The position numbers and the translations under genes are program-made. A stretch of 64,000 nucleotides of DNA from Caprella mutica. Its lineage: Eukaryota; Arthropoda; Malacostraca; Amphipoda; Caprellidae. Shown here one piece after another: positions 21,026 to 32,453 of the stretch. The stretch is taken from contig CANNZV010002351.1 in NCBI GenBank assembly GCA_947561585.1, positions 1 to 64,000 on the forward strand, given 5' to 3'. Each line of letters starts with the position of its first letter. Position 1 is the stretch's first letter. The notes beneath the pieces are model-generated. The model did no database searches, was not told where the DNA came from, and saw only the letters and a program-made list of their open reading frames with translations.

Positions 21026-23345
21026 AGTAATTTACCACAAATGGTTATAAGACTGAAGTATGGGTCAAATTTTCATATAATTGTAATTCTTTAAACATTT
21101 CATCTCTCAATCCCAAAGAATCATTTAGTGATTTTTCGGGATTGGGAACAGGGATTAAGGATCAGGAACAAAACAATTGTATGGATTTTGTGTAATTTCT
21201 CCAGATTGGGTGCAATTGTCAAGATTTTCACAATTTCATGATTAGAGTGAGAGAGTGATATCTTGGATTTGATAATTTACTGTTGTAATTTTGCTGCCAA
21301 ACCTGTGTGGCCAAATATTCTATAGTTTGTATTTATGAAAACATTTAAATGAACTATTGAATTGGAGCATAATTGTTTCGTGTAAATGTATGCTACTTCA
21401 ACTTTCTACTGCGACCTGCTAGGAGCGCAACCTAAGACTCCTTCAATTGTGAACTGATTCAATTGCTACAAACATTAAATGGTATCGGATCTTTCCCATT
21501 TGCCGACCCCCACCAAATTTAATTCAAATTGTTTTCTCTATGTGTATTTTAGTCCATAGAATCCGTAAATCAAAACATTTTTTTTGTAGAAACTGATAGT
21601 TTTTGAGATATGAGGGTTTAAAGTTATTTATTTCCTATGTATTACTGAAGGATTGGAAACTTTGAATAAACTCCTGTTTTCACGCATTTTGGTCAGAAAT
21701 AGCCGTAATGTAGACTGTTGTATCCACTAGTTTGTTGTATTGCACACTTCATGATTGTTTAATGACCTAGCAGGGGTGTACGGGGGGCGGCATGCCCCCC
21801 ATTTCACATATATCAGCATTGAAGTAATAAATTGAAAATATCAGGGAAACTGGAAATATATTCGACATATGTATTTCGGGGGCGTGTAATTATAAAAAAA
21901 TATTAATTTTTCATGTCAAATTTGATGAAATATTTATATAATAACCAATATTACTAGAGAACCAAATTTAGTAAATTATGAGCAAACATTAGGATTTTCG
22001 TACGGACTTGTAATGTTTTCTGATGGTGACCCTGAAATTGCTAATTCTCCTTCAATAATTAATTGATTTGTATGAAAGAAGCTTTAATTGGTAACCTGGT
22101 GCATTCATTACCATTTCTAGAAATAATAATTTTTGAAATTAATATATAATTGTCAAATTAAAATTTTGTATGGACTTGTAATCTTTTCTGATGGTACCAC
22201 TAATTTCTTCAGAATCTCATTCAATAATGAATAGTCAAAAATTAGTTTTGTATGGACTTGTGTAATCTTCTTTTCTGAAAATCTGATGGAATAATGAATC
22301 TTATTTGCTTAAAAAATCTAGCTGTTATTTCATATGATCTCTACATAGGGTATGGAACCAAATTACCAATTATTATGATAAATTTGCCACTGTCGCAGCT
22401 CCCAGGGGAGAATCATCCGGTATCTGAACAATATATATATATAAATCCCCATGTTTTCGTTTTAATTCTTTGATTCCAATATATAGAATAGCTACTGAAA
22501 TTATATATTATTTTTTAATTTATTATTTGCAGATTGAAACTCTTGTTAACAAATGACAGAAATGAGCATGAAGTCACGGTGAACTCGGGACCTTCTTCAG
22601 AGGACATGGCATGGAATTGAATTATCTTTGCTCTGTTATAAATCACAAAAATAACCTTTTCCTGTATTTTGAAATGCTATCTGTTAAATTGAAATCTACA
22701 ATATTGGTACAGCTATAGTTAACAATTCTGTGTTCGAAATAGATGCAATATAAAATTAAATAAATATATTTTGATACCGGGAACTCATTAGGATTTTTTT
22801 TATAATTGAAAAAGCCATTGAAGTAAAAGTTAGTTTTCTATCAATTCTTCATGATATTCCATTTTAATTCGTCGAGAGTTTCACGGTGATAATGTTGTTT
22901 TATTCTGCGAGTTTTCGCATTGTCCAGTTCGTATAAATTTAATTTAATAAGCTACATTTTGTTTGTGTATAGATTTTTTATCCATTCTCCCCTAATATGC
23001 CAATAGTGTATTAGCTTTAGTTTCAAACTAGCTGCCTAGATAGCAGTACCTACTAGACCAAGGAGTTTTTCGATGAAGTGGCAAAGTGCCGGTGTAGTAC
23101 CTTTCAATAATTTTTACTTCAAATTAAACATATGCAGAAGAGTGAATAATTTCCTCGTGTAACAATGCAATGAATATAAATTTAATAAGCGTCTTTATAT
23201 TTTAATCTAAAGTACATTGAATTAGTTAATTTGAAAGGATGAAAGTTACTCGTTCATGGAATAATAGTATTAAAATTTCTGTTTTATGCTATAGGAAATT
23301 TAAAGTTAGATCTATTCTTACAGAAGATTAGAACAAGTGTCTATG
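21026..23345. other. Non-coding stretch with a threefold diverged repeat
   Basis: No gene is recognised. A phrase like ttgtatggacttgtaatctt followed by ttctgatgg occurs near 21994, 22163 and 22243, each followed by a short AT-rich tail, which suggests an old tandem or dispersed repeat. Confidence 0.45.
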
Positions 23346-24058
23346 ATTATGAATAGAGTTGTGACAATATTCTTTTTGCTTAAAGAATTTTTCTTTATGC
23401 TTTTAGCAATAAAGCATATTTTTTGAAATAAAGAATATTCTCAAAATAAGCTTTTTAGTTAATCAAATAGTCCAAGTGATTGCAAATGAAATACAAACTA
23501 ATTTTTATGGTTTGAATGCATGATTCAATAAGTTTAAAACACTAGGTGAGGAAATTACCTAATTGAATCATAGGAATGTATATTATTTAACATTTTTTTA
23601 TTTCAATCAATAAATAAAACGAGAAATAACACAGAAAAATGTAACTGTCGGACTAATGGCACGTCCCCATTGTAAACGGTGCTAGGACGTTTCGTTACTA
23701 TAGGACGATTCGGTACCTGATTTTTTGTTCCCAGACGAACCTTATTTTTTAAATTCGAAAGGAGTTAAAACTACAAATTATAGCAGATAACAGACGTAGA
23801 ATTATTTTCGAGAATTTAAAACGAGCTATATTCATCAAATGTAATAAATGCTTTCTTTATTGTTCAAGTTATTGTCTAAAACTGTTCACTATTTATTATT
23901 TTGGTTACCTCATACAGAATAAACAGTCTCAATTTGACATTGTTTCCTACCCTGCCTTCTATATAAATATACCATCAATGAAAACTCTCAATTACAATTA
24001 GCCTTATTTCAAAGAAGTTAGAGCATATAAAGCTAACCTGAACGCCTATCATTGGGCA

Positions 24059-24865
24059 TGTGGTGTGCAACACCATCCTCTGTATTTTATATATTATAGG
24101 TAGTTCGATTCCCTCATATGTTACAACAATAAATTTTATCTAGTCTTTTATTCCACTGTTCATGTCACTTATAGAATTAATTTGCCGGTGTCACCTAATG
24201 ACGCATCAGTTTGTTAGGCTATTTTCATTTCAAAGTTGGAAGCGGCACAGTAAACGTAAGCCCGCAGTAGAATTTCATGGTGCCTTTTTTAGTGATCTCT
24301 TACCCTGGTTCTCCCCTTAAACTACATCCAGTAAGTTTATTATGTAGAATTGGTAATTGTCTTAATTACCTATGGATGCTATGTTCAGTCGCCATTTTGA
24401 ATCTTTTTAATTTGAAGCTGTGTTTTTAAACCTCTAGCCTAAAGAAAACTTAGTCAACATTTCCTAGAGTTATAATCCCTTTTTAAATCAATCATTATAC
24501 CAGCTTTCATTTGTGCTCAAATATTTTCACCTACTTTTATTACTAATGCCTTATAGTTCTAAATTTTAACTTTGTGTGCCAGGTTTTATTTCGTGTCATA
24601 GTCTGTCCCAAACTTGCTGTCTGGTGCAATTTTCAGCTTCCCTATTTTAGTCATAAATTTACATTTGTTCAAACCTTGTTGTAGCTTCTTTTTTAACTAT
24701 ATTTTTGCATTATTTCTTAAATGTGAGCCTTATGCTAGTTTCTTTTGACCCGCAGGCACGTGGTCATGTAGAAAACCCAACTTCTCATGTCATTATATTT
24801 GGAGACTTGGAAATAATAGGATAATAAAACAAGCAAAAGTTTTTTTATTTTTCCCTGTCGCTACA
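24059..24865 (+). repeat. 5' LTR of BEL/Pao element 2
   Basis: 807 bp. AATAAA lies at 24823-24828 near the 3' end. An arthropod-type initiator TCAGT lies at 24206-24210 without a clear TATA box 30 bp upstream. The next bases contain TGGATCGGGG starting 4 bp after the LTR, a possible primer-binding site that I cannot assign to a tRNA. Confidence 0.96.
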
Positions 24866-24943
24866 GTGCTGGATCGGGGACCAGTGCTAAGACGGTTACT
24901 GGTACTGGTGGGAGATCACAAGAAGAATTTTTTCAATTATCCC

Positions 24944-27900
24944 ATGTTTCAAAACATGGATAAGAGACCTTCAAGATTAGCGCTGCCTTCTTTGAAGCTG
25001 CTAATTGAGAATGAGGACAGACGTAAAGATGCTTTACTTGCTGAACTTGCTGCAACCAGCTCAGCAGAGGTGTCTGATGATCCTCTTGAAATCAGAAAAG
25101 TGATATCTAGCTTGAAGGAAGCTATCAGACCTTATGAGGCTGCCAGTAGAGAGTTGTCTGCTTGGTATAGTAAAAGTGGTTCTGGCTCTAATGCTTCTGA
25201 AGTCAGAAATACTAGACTGCAACTCATCCATATGGACTGTAGAGAGGTTGTGAGAGACCTAAATGCACAACTTTCCAGTTTGGGAGAAGAAGGGGGCTCA
25301 AGTATATGGGCGGCGAGTGTTGTTGGGGAGCAAATTTCGGTCGTGGCTGATGATGGAGGAAGTGATAGGCAGCGTGCTGCTAGTGAAAACTCTGATCCGC
25401 CATTTCCCTCTGACCTGGAAAATTCATTGATACTTTTGAATTTGGGTCAGACTCCTGTTGTGCAGCCCCCTCCTGTTGTGCAGCCCCCTCCTGTTGTGCA
25501 GCCCCCTCCTGTTGTGCAGCCCCCTCCTGTTGTGCAGCCCCCTCCTGTTGTGCAGCCCCCTCCTGTTGTGCAGCCCCCTCCTGTTGTGCAGCCCCCTCCT
25601 GTTGTGCAGCCCCCTCCGGTTGTGCAGCCCCCTCCGGTTGTGCAGCCCCCTCCTGTTGTGCAGCCCACTCCTGTTGTTAGTGAACAACCTTCTCTTCTAT
25701 CATTCTCAAATGCTTATATTACTGAGAGCAGAGAGCATATTGGTATCTTGGACCCGATATCCAGAAGACAGCTTAGGGTGGACCTTCTTAAAGGTCAAGG
25801 CGAACCATTCAGTGGTGACCCACAGAACTTTTGGTGTTGGAGACAGAGGCTATCAAGAAGGTTGCTGGAGGCCGAAGCCACAGCTATGGATTCTCTCGAA
25901 ATCCTCCAGGCAAACACCATTGGTAGACCTAGAAAATTAGTCTCTGACAACATTGATGCAGGTGCTCATGATCCTGGAGGTACCTTGATGAGAGTTTGGT
26001 CTTCACTGACCAAGAGATTTGGGAACAGTGCTGCAGTGTCCGAGGCACTGCTGTTCAAGCTGGAGAAGTTTCCTTTCATTAGATCTACACATGACGTGTT
26101 GGCCATGGAGGATCTTCTGGACTTGTGTCGAGTCATCAATTCAAACCTGGGCATATGTGCAGATCTCAGAACCTTGGATCTGCCCAGAGGTATGCGCTCT
26201 GTCTGGCAGAAGCTTCCTGATAGTTTCCAGAACAAATGGAGAACTCAATGTTACTTGTTGGAGAGGAGAGGTGGAGGTACCCCAAGCTTCCAGCAGTTCT
26301 TGGATTATTTGGAGTCCTTTATAGAGGAAGTTTCTTCTCCACATTTTCTTCTGGAGGCTAAACCAGCTTCTAGAGCTCCTGCAAGAGGTATAAGGACCTA
26401 CAATACCAACGTGGAGGTTACATGCTCGTATCATGAGGCTCCAGGGCACTCAATTGAAGATTGTAAGGCTTTCAACAAGCTCAAATTTTATGACAAGAAG
26501 CAGTTCGCAATTAAGAAGAAATTGTGCTTTGCCTGCCTTGGAGACCATGTAGTCTCGAGCTGCACTAGGGAAGCAACCTGCAGCATATGTAAGGGTGGAC
26601 ATCTTGATGTGATGCACTGGCACCGAGGTCCGCGAGAAATGCGGGAGTCTCAGCGAGAAGCAAACAGTAGGTTTGGCCCGAGGCAAGTGACCTCAAACTG
26701 TGTTAAGGTATGTGATAGCCAATATGATAGGGTGTGTTCTCGAATTTTGCCGGTTGAAGTGAAATATGAAAATTGTGATGCCACAGTGAAGTGTTTAGCT
26801 ATAATTGATGAACAATCTGACAGTACCTTTTGTGATGAGAAACTTTTAGAACATTTTAATATTGGACCAGTGCCTAGTCAATCTTTCAGCTTATCCACCA
26901 TGTCTAGTTTCTTGTGTAGCAGTTCTAAAATTGAAGCAAAGGTGGTCAGAGGTTTTTCCGTGAGTGGTTTAAATAAGAGAAAGAGGATAAATTTACCAAC
27001 TGTTCTTACTCACCCAGGCATTCCACAGTCCAAGCGAGGAGTGGCGACGCCAGGGATTGTGGCAGCTCATCCTCACATCAAAAGCTTTGCCAGATTCTTC
27101 CCGAGAATAGACCCAAAGTTGGACATCCTGTTGTTAATTGGAGGTAACTGTGGTGAGGCCATGGCAACCAAAACTCACGGTAAGCACTATCCTTTTGTTC
27201 ATGAAACACCTCTAGGGTGGGCTTTAGTAGGCCCTGCCTGTATGCGTGAGTGTCCACCTGTCGAAGCTAGATGTTTCAGAACTTCTGTAGAGCCCTTTTG
27301 TGAGCATTTTACATTGAAAACTTCATTGAATTCAGTTAATTCTAGAGATATGACCTCAAATAGATGTTTCAATATTTTTGAGGAGTATTCTGATGACGAT
27401 GTGATGGATATATCACGTAGTGATAAGAAATTTCTCAATATAATTGGTGACGGCATAAGAATAAACGATGAAGGGAAGCTAGAAATGCCTTTGCCTCTCA
27501 AAGAGGGAACTTTGCCTTATAACCGCTTACAGGTTTACATGAGATCCCTGAGTACCTTGAAGAGCATCAAGAGAAATGATGTTAAGACGATTAAAGCTGT
27601 GGAGGTTATGCAATCGTACCTGTCGAGACGTCATGTAGAGCAGATCCCGAAGGCGGAACTGAAGTCATCTGATAGCACCTACTATGTGCCTGTGTTTCCT
27701 GTCCTACACCCCCTAAAGGAGAAGCTTCGGATAGTATTTGATAGCAGCGCCTCTTACCAGGGATGCAGTCTTAACGATAGATTGTTGCAGGGTCCAGACG
27801 AGGGAAACAAAATCGTTGGAGTTCTTTCTCGATTTCGACACGGGAAGATTGGTTATAGTGGCGATTTGGAAATGATGTTCCACTGCTTTAGCCTTGCTCC

Positions 27901-30691
27901 AGAGCACAGGAACCTCGTTAGATTTTTTTGGTGGGCTAATAACGATCCCGAGAGAGAGGTGGTGGAGTATAGAAGTAGGGTGCACAATTTCGGCAACAAA
28001 TCTTCTCCTGCTGTTGCTAATTTTGGACTCAGATATACCACTCTATCACCAGAGGCCCAGAAGTACCCAAACGCCGTCAGTCTGATCAAGAATAATTTCT
28101 ATGTGGACGATTGTTTGGGATCTGCTGATTCGGTTGAAGAAGCGGCTGACACCCTCAAGTCTGCTGTTCTCATCCTTAAGAAGTACAAGATAAGACTGCA
28201 TAAAATAGTCTCTAGCTGTGCGAGGGTCGCGGATCACTTCCCGCCATCGGAGCGTGCTTCTGATGCGCACTCCATCGACTTGCAGGGCAGTGACGTTCAA
28301 AAGACTCTGGGTCTTTCGTGGGATACGGTTACGGACGAGTTCGTGATGTCTTGCAAGTTTCCTGATAGACCTATGACAAAGAGGGGCGTCTTAAGCACTT
28401 TGCACACCTTGTACGACCCTCTAGGGTTTATTTGTCCCGTAATTCTAGCTGGAAAGATCATACAAAGAGAGATGATACCTTCTAAGGGGAATCCCATCAA
28501 GAGCCCACTTCAGGATCTGGGCTGGGACGATGAGATCCCCGCTGCCGTCTCGCATACTTGGGTCAAGTGGAAATCTTCCTTGCGGGGCTTGGAGGAAATA
28601 AGAATACCTCGTAGCTACCAGACTCTCAATTTCGGAAGCATAAAATACAGAGAGTTTCACGTGTTTACTGATGCTAGTGATGTGGCCATAGGTTTTGTAG
28701 TGTATTTAAAAGTAGTCGATGTCAATGATAAAATTAATGTTTCTTTTGTGTTTGCCAATTCCAAGGTTGCCCCCAGAGCTGCTACTTCGATGCCTCGATT
28801 GGAATTGTGTGCTGCCTTGGAGGGTTCTCGTTCGGCATCCTACTTGGTTAAAGAGCTGCTCGTCCCTATCCGAAGAACTACTTTCTATACAGATAGCCAG
28901 GTCGTCCTCGGCTACATCAACAACGTAGAAAAGAGGTTCGCAAAGTATGTGTCTGGGCGCGTTGCTTCCATTCTGAGGGTCTCTGAGCCAGATCAGTGGA
29001 AGTACGTCTCTACAAAGGGGAACGTTGCTGACCTAGCCTCCAGACCTCAAAATCCTGGTGTACTGATGAGCAGTCCATGGTTCACCGGTCCGAAGTTCCT
29101 GTGGACAAGCAGTGGTGCTTCCCATGACTTGCCGAACTCTCCTGTGGAGCTTCCTGAAGTAGTGAGGCAGGTACAGACCTTTAAAACATGTTTGAGAGGT
29201 CAGAGTATCACAGAGGTGATCTGCGAGAAAACTAACTGTCTGATGACAGCCGTAAATATCATGAATAATGTGAAGAGGCTCTCTCTCGCTTGGTTGACTG
29301 CGGCTGGTGTCAGAGATACATCAAAGGATGTTACATTCAATGCACTTAACTTCATGGTCGAGCAGATGCAGAGGTCCGAGCATCCGGAGGTCTGTGATAT
29401 GTTGACAAAGGGTAGAGATTTGCCGGACACTCATGAATTGTCTAGTCTCTGTCCCTTCATGGACGGTGGAGTTATCAGAGTAGGTGGTAGGTTGCGTCAT
29501 AGTGATCTGCCTTATGATGGAAAACATCCTATTCTTCTGCCTGCGAAGTGCAAGCTCACGACTATGATCATCTGTCATCATCACGAGAAGGTTCATCATC
29601 AGGGACGACTGTTGACTGTGGCATCGGTACATCAAGCTGGATATCACGTGCATCGTTGCAGTGGAGTAATAAGGAGCTTTCTAAAGTCTTGTGTGACTTG
29701 TCGTAAGCTCAGGGGTGCCTTTATGCGACAACAGATGGCAGATCTCCCTGCAGATAGGCTGGAAGTTGCCCCACCATTCACATCTACAGGTATAGATACC
29801 TTTGGTCCCTATGAAATTCACGATGGTAGGGCAACTCGACGATCTTCCTCCTCTAAGAAGATCTGGGTGTTGCTGCTCACCTGTTTGAGCAGTAGGGCCG
29901 TGCATCTGGAGCCACTGTATTCGATGGATGCCTTGTCTCTGGACCTCGCCCTCCGTCGCTTTATTGCCATTAGAGGCGAATGCAAGCGTTTTCGCAGCGA
30001 TAATGGTACGAACTTCATCCCAGTGCGCTCAAGGATGATGAAGGAGGCTCCAGATCTGACATGGGAACTAACCCCGCCTGGAGCTAGTCATCAGGCTGGT
30101 GTATGGGAGCGTAAGGTGGGTTGCATAAAGAACATATTCTCAGGAGCCATGAGGCAGCTAGGACAACGAACGTTGTCTCGAGAGGAGTTCATAACAGTAA
30201 TTCAGGAATGTGCATCCATAGTGAACCATACCCCACTCTATGAAGTCGGCTCAGACCCTAATGACCCTCAGCCTATTTATCCTGCCATGCTATTAAATTT
30301 GAAAAGCAACAGAAACTCTCACGCCATTTCAGATTTCCATGAGCCGGACTTGCTGTGTTATGGAAAGTCACGCTGGAGAAGGGTTCAATACCTGGCGCAG
30401 CAGTTTTGGGTCAAGTGGAGGGACACGTTCATACATCGGTTGACAGAGAGACATAAATGGAAGAAGAAGACTCCATGCGTTGCTGTCGGAGATGTGGTTT
30501 TACTTCGAGAACGTGGTGCTTCACGCAACGTCTGGCCCATGGCGAGGGTTCGAGAGGTTCTCCTTGGAAGAGATTCCCTTGTGCGCAGTGTTGTGCTTCA
30601 GGTTTCTTCTGCGGGGGGCAATGGTTCGGTGCTCAGGAGATGTATCAGCGATTTGGTTCTTCTCTTGCCTTCGGAGGATCACCATTGCTGA
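24944..30691 (+). CDS. BEL/Pao Gag-Pol polyprotein, element 2
   Basis: The frame is open upstream to the LTR, but ATG at 24944 ([10 protein letters not shown]) or 24956 is the first plausible start, giving about 1915 residues. Gag has a proline-rich repeat at residues 170-247 and then a DUF1759-like region ([11 protein letters not shown]). Zinc-knuckle cysteines begin at Cys494. The protease segment reads AIIDEQSD around Asp622. Reverse transcriptase has Asp974 and YVDD at 1053-1056. RNase H has TDAS at Asp1243. The integrase has a His/Cys region from about 1544, catalytic Asp1618, Asp1686 and Glu1722 (D-x35-E), and a DUF5641-like tail (VGDVVLL). No stop or frameshift was seen. Gag and Pol are fused in one frame as in element 1. 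Confidence 0.95.
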   Translation: MFQNMDKRPSRLALPSLKLLIENEDRRKDALLAELAATSSAEVSDDPLEIRKVISSLKEAIRPYEAASRELSAWYSKSGSGSNASEVRNTRLQLIHMDCREVVRDLNAQLSSLGEEGGSSIWAASVVGEQISVVADDGGSDRQRAASENSDPPFPSDLENSLILLNLGQTPVVQPPPVVQPPPVVQPPPVVQPPPVVQPPPVVQPPPVVQPPPVVQPPPVVQPPPVVQPPPVVQPPPVVQPTPVVSEQPSLLSFSNAYITESREHIGILDPISRRQLRVDLLKGQGEPFSGDPQNFWCWRQRLSRRLLEAEATAMDSLEILQANTIGRPRKLVSDNIDAGAHDPGGTLMRVWSSLTKRFGNSAAVSEALLFKLEKFPFIRSTHDVLAMEDLLDLCRVINSNLGICADLRTLDLPRGMRSVWQKLPDSFQNKWRTQCYLLERRGGGTPSFQQFLDYLESFIEEVSSPHFLLEAKPASRAPARGIRTYNTNVEVTCSYHEAPGHSIEDCKAFNKLKFYDKKQFAIKKKLCFACLGDHVVSSCTREATCSICKGGHLDVMHWHRGPREMRESQREANSRFGPRQVTSNCVKVCDSQYDRVCSRILPVEVKYENCDATVKCLAIIDEQSDSTFCDEKLLEHFNIGPVPSQSFSLSTMSSFLCSSSKIEAKVVRGFSVSGLNKRKRINLPTVLTHPGIPQSKRGVATPGIVAAHPHIKSFARFFPRIDPKLDILLLIGGNCGEAMATKTHGKHYPFVHETPLGWALVGPACMRECPPVEARCFRTSVEPFCEHFTLKTSLNSVNSRDMTSNRCFNIFEEYSDDDVMDISRSDKKFLNIIGDGIRINDEGKLEMPLPLKEGTLPYNRLQVYMRSLSTLKSIKRNDVKTIKAVEVMQSYLSRRHVEQIPKAELKSSDSTYYVPVFPVLHPLKEKLRIVFDSSASYQGCSLNDRLLQGPDEGNKIVGVLSRFRHGKIGYSGDLEMMFHCFSLAPEHRNLVRFFWWANNDPEREVVEYRSRVHNFGNKSSPAVANFGLRYTTLSPEAQKYPNAVSLIKNNFYVDDCLGSADSVEEAADTLKSAVLILKKYKIRLHKIVSSCARVADHFPPSERASDAHSIDLQGSDVQKTLGLSWDTVTDEFVMSCKFPDRPMTKRGVLSTLHTLYDPLGFICPVILAGKIIQREMIPSKGNPIKSPLQDLGWDDEIPAAVSHTWVKWKSSLRGLEEIRIPRSYQTLNFGSIKYREFHVFTDASDVAIGFVVYLKVVDVNDKINVSFVFANSKVAPRAATSMPRLELCAALEGSRSASYLVKELLVPIRRTTFYTDSQVVLGYINNVEKRFAKYVSGRVASILRVSEPDQWKYVSTKGNVADLASRPQNPGVLMSSPWFTGPKFLWTSSGASHDLPNSPVELPEVVRQVQTFKTCLRGQSITEVICEKTNCLMTAVNIMNNVKRLSLAWLTAAGVRDTSKDVTFNALNFMVEQMQRSEHPEVCDMLTKGRDLPDTHELSSLCPFMDGGVIRVGGRLRHSDLPYDGKHPILLPAKCKLTTMIICHHHEKVHHQGRLLTVASVHQAGYHVHRCSGVIRSFLKSCVTCRKLRGAFMRQQMADLPADRLEVAPPFTSTGIDTFGPYEIHDGRATRRSSSSKKIWVLLLTCLSSRAVHLEPLYSMDALSLDLALRRFIAIRGECKRFRSDNGTNFIPVRSRMMKEAPDLTWELTPPGASHQAGVWERKVGCIKNIFSGAMRQLGQRTLSREEFITVIQECASIVNHTPLYEVGSDPNDPQPIYPAMLLNLKSNRNSHAISDFHEPDLLCYGKSRWRRVQYLAQQFWVKWRDTFIHRLTERHKWKKKTPCVAVGDVVLLRERGASRNVWPMARVREVLLGRDSLVRSVVLQVSSAGGNGSVLRRCISDLVLLLPSEDHHC
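25451..25684 (+). repeat. 18-bp coding minisatellite in Gag
   Basis: Twelve complete 18-bp units (cctcctgttgtgcagccc) and a partial thirteenth encode tandem PPVVQP hexapeptides. Two units have ccg for cct, a silent change, and the first and last units begin with Thr. Because 18 is divisible by three, gain or loss of units keeps the frame. Confidence 0.97.
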
Positions 30692-30717
30692 GTCACGTGC
30701 TGTGACTCGGGTGGGAG

Positions 30718-31524
30718 TGTGGTGTGCAACACCATCCTCTGTATTTTATATATTATAGGTAGTTCGATTCCCTCATATGTTACAACAATAAATTTTATCT
30801 AGTCTTTTATTCCACTGTTCATGTCACTTATAGAATTAATTTGCCGGTGTCACCTAATGACGCATCAGTTTGTTAGGCTATTTTCATTTCAAAGTTGGAA
30901 GCGGCACAGTAAACGTAAGCCCGCAGTAGAATTTCATGGTGCCTTTTTTAGTGATCTCTTACCCTGGTTCTCCCCTTAAACTACATCCAGTAAGTTTATT
31001 ATGTAGAATTGGTAATTGTCTTAATTACCTATGGATGCTATGTTCAGTCGCCATTTTGAATCTTTTTAATTTGAAGCTGTGTTTTTAAACCTCTAGCCTA
31101 AAGAAAACTTAGTCAACATTTCCTAGAGTTATAATCCCTTTTTAAATCAATCATTATACCAGCTTTCATTTGTGCTCAAATATTTTCACCTACTTTTATT
31201 ACTAATGCCTTATAGTTCTAAATTTTAACTTTGTGTGCCAGGTTTTATTTCGTGTCATAGTCTGTCCCAAACTTGCTGTCTGGTGCAATTTTCAGCTTCC
31301 CTATTTTAGTCATAAATTTACATTTGTTCAAACCTTGTTGTAGCTTCTTTTTTAACTATATTTTTGCATTATTTCTTAAATGTGAGCCTTATGCTAGTTT
31401 CTTTTGACCCGCAGGCACGTGGTCATGTAGAAAACCCAACTTCTCATGTCATTATATTTGGAGACTTGGAAATAATAGGATAATAAAACAAGCAAAAGTT
31501 TTTTTATTTTTCCCTGTCGCTACA
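30718..31524 (+). repeat. 3' LTR of BEL/Pao element 2
   Basis: 807 bp, matching the 5' LTR without visible change. AATAAA lies at 31482-31487. It is followed by the target-site copy gggca at 31525-31529. Confidence 0.96.
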
Positions 31525-32173
31525 GGGCATAATAAGCTAACATGAACGGATATAAAGCATATTTTGAGCATGAAAGGCATATTTTAAGCTTAAGAATATT
31601 TTAAGGCATAAAAAGCATATTTAACAAGCTTAAAGCATATTTCAAAAAGAATATTGTCACAACCCAAATTATGAATTAGTAAATTTTGATTTGCCTTCTC
31701 AATTGATTGCATTTTAATTATATTTTATATATTTAATTTAAATTCATTGTTACTCTTTTGCTTACAAATTGACATCGTTATCTATAAGGTGGAGTGCTTC
31801 AATATGAACTGTTTTTATTACATTATATTTCTTTCAACACATTTGTCATATAACTTTTATACAAAACTCTGAAAGTGAAATCCATTTCTAAATAATGTTT
31901 ATTGGAGTATAATTTAGTTCAAAACACATTAATACTACATAGATATTGTGTGAATTAAGTAATACTATTCATATAATTGAACGACAATTAATTTACATAG
32001 TTTAAACATTATTAATTTAGCTTTCATTCTCCAATAAGAATAATTCGATTGAATTTTATATCAAGTTGAATCGTCGAAATTATGCTTTAAGGAGCGTGAG
32101 ATATGGTGAACTACCCGTCACCGCATCTCTAATTGTACTGAAGGTGGAGTTACAGTCAGAGTGATACAGTAGC

Positions 32174-32453
32174 TCCGCCCCTTAGGGGTAGGGAGGGATA
32201 AGAGACGGCGCTGATTGGCTTTTACTTTAGGGATATTTACGTTAGCATCATTTGCCATATGTCATCTGGCCTAGTTCACGTTTACGCATGTCTCATCAAG
32301 TGATAATCACCCCTCCGCCCCTTAGGGGTAGGGAGGGATAAGAGACGGCGCTGATTGGCTTTTACTTTAGGGATATTTACGTTAGCATCATTTGCCATAT
32401 GTCATCTGGCCTAGTTCACGTTTACGCATGTCTCATCAAGTGATAATCACCCT
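32174..32453. repeat. Exact tandem duplication of a 140-bp unit
   Basis: Two head-to-tail copies start at 32174 and 32314 with tccgccccttaggggtaggg and end with gtgataatcaccc. They appear identical by eye. The unit is GC-richer than its surroundings and contains the small palindrome ccccttagggg. Confidence 0.93.

Larger units (their letters stand above)
24059..31524 (+). mobile_element. Complete BEL/Pao LTR retrotransposon 2
   Basis: This 7466-bp element has 807-bp LTRs starting tgtggtgtgcaac and ending cgctaca. The 5-bp target duplication gggca lies at 24054-24058 and 31525-31529. Both LTRs have the same length and appeared identical by eye. A purine tract (cgggtgggag) abuts the 3' LTR. It is a different lineage from element 1: the LTRs are unrelated and the coding region is visibly less AT-rich. 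There is no env-like frame. Confidence 0.97.
23355..31668. mobile_element. Candidate older DNA transposon that hosts BEL/Pao element 2
   Basis: The phrase gttgtgacaatattcttttt near 23359 is reverse-complemented near 31641-31662. Both inner flanks carry many short aaagcatatttt motifs in both orientations, as in subterminal repeats. A 9-bp direct repeat attatgaat lies at 23346-23354 and 31668-31676 and could be a target duplication (hAT elements make 8 bp). The retrotransposon at 24059-31524 sits inside, leaving a host element of roughly 0.85 kb. The family is unresolved and the exact ends are uncertain. Confidence 0.5.

Noticed and set aside
22532..22620. Possible exon after a tatttgcag acceptor-like sequence
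   Set aside because: The frame stops after a few codons and no partner exon or domain was found.
24866..24943. GTG-initiated N-terminal extension of Gag-Pol 2
   Set aside because: It begins at the first base after the LTR and lacks an ATG; initiation at ATG 24944 or 24956 is more plausible.
25424..25940. Open frames in several phases over the Gag repeat (Cys/Gly or Arg/Leu/His-rich)
   Set aside because: They are by-products of the 18-bp repeat, which has no stop in most frames; the Gag-Pol frame explains the region.
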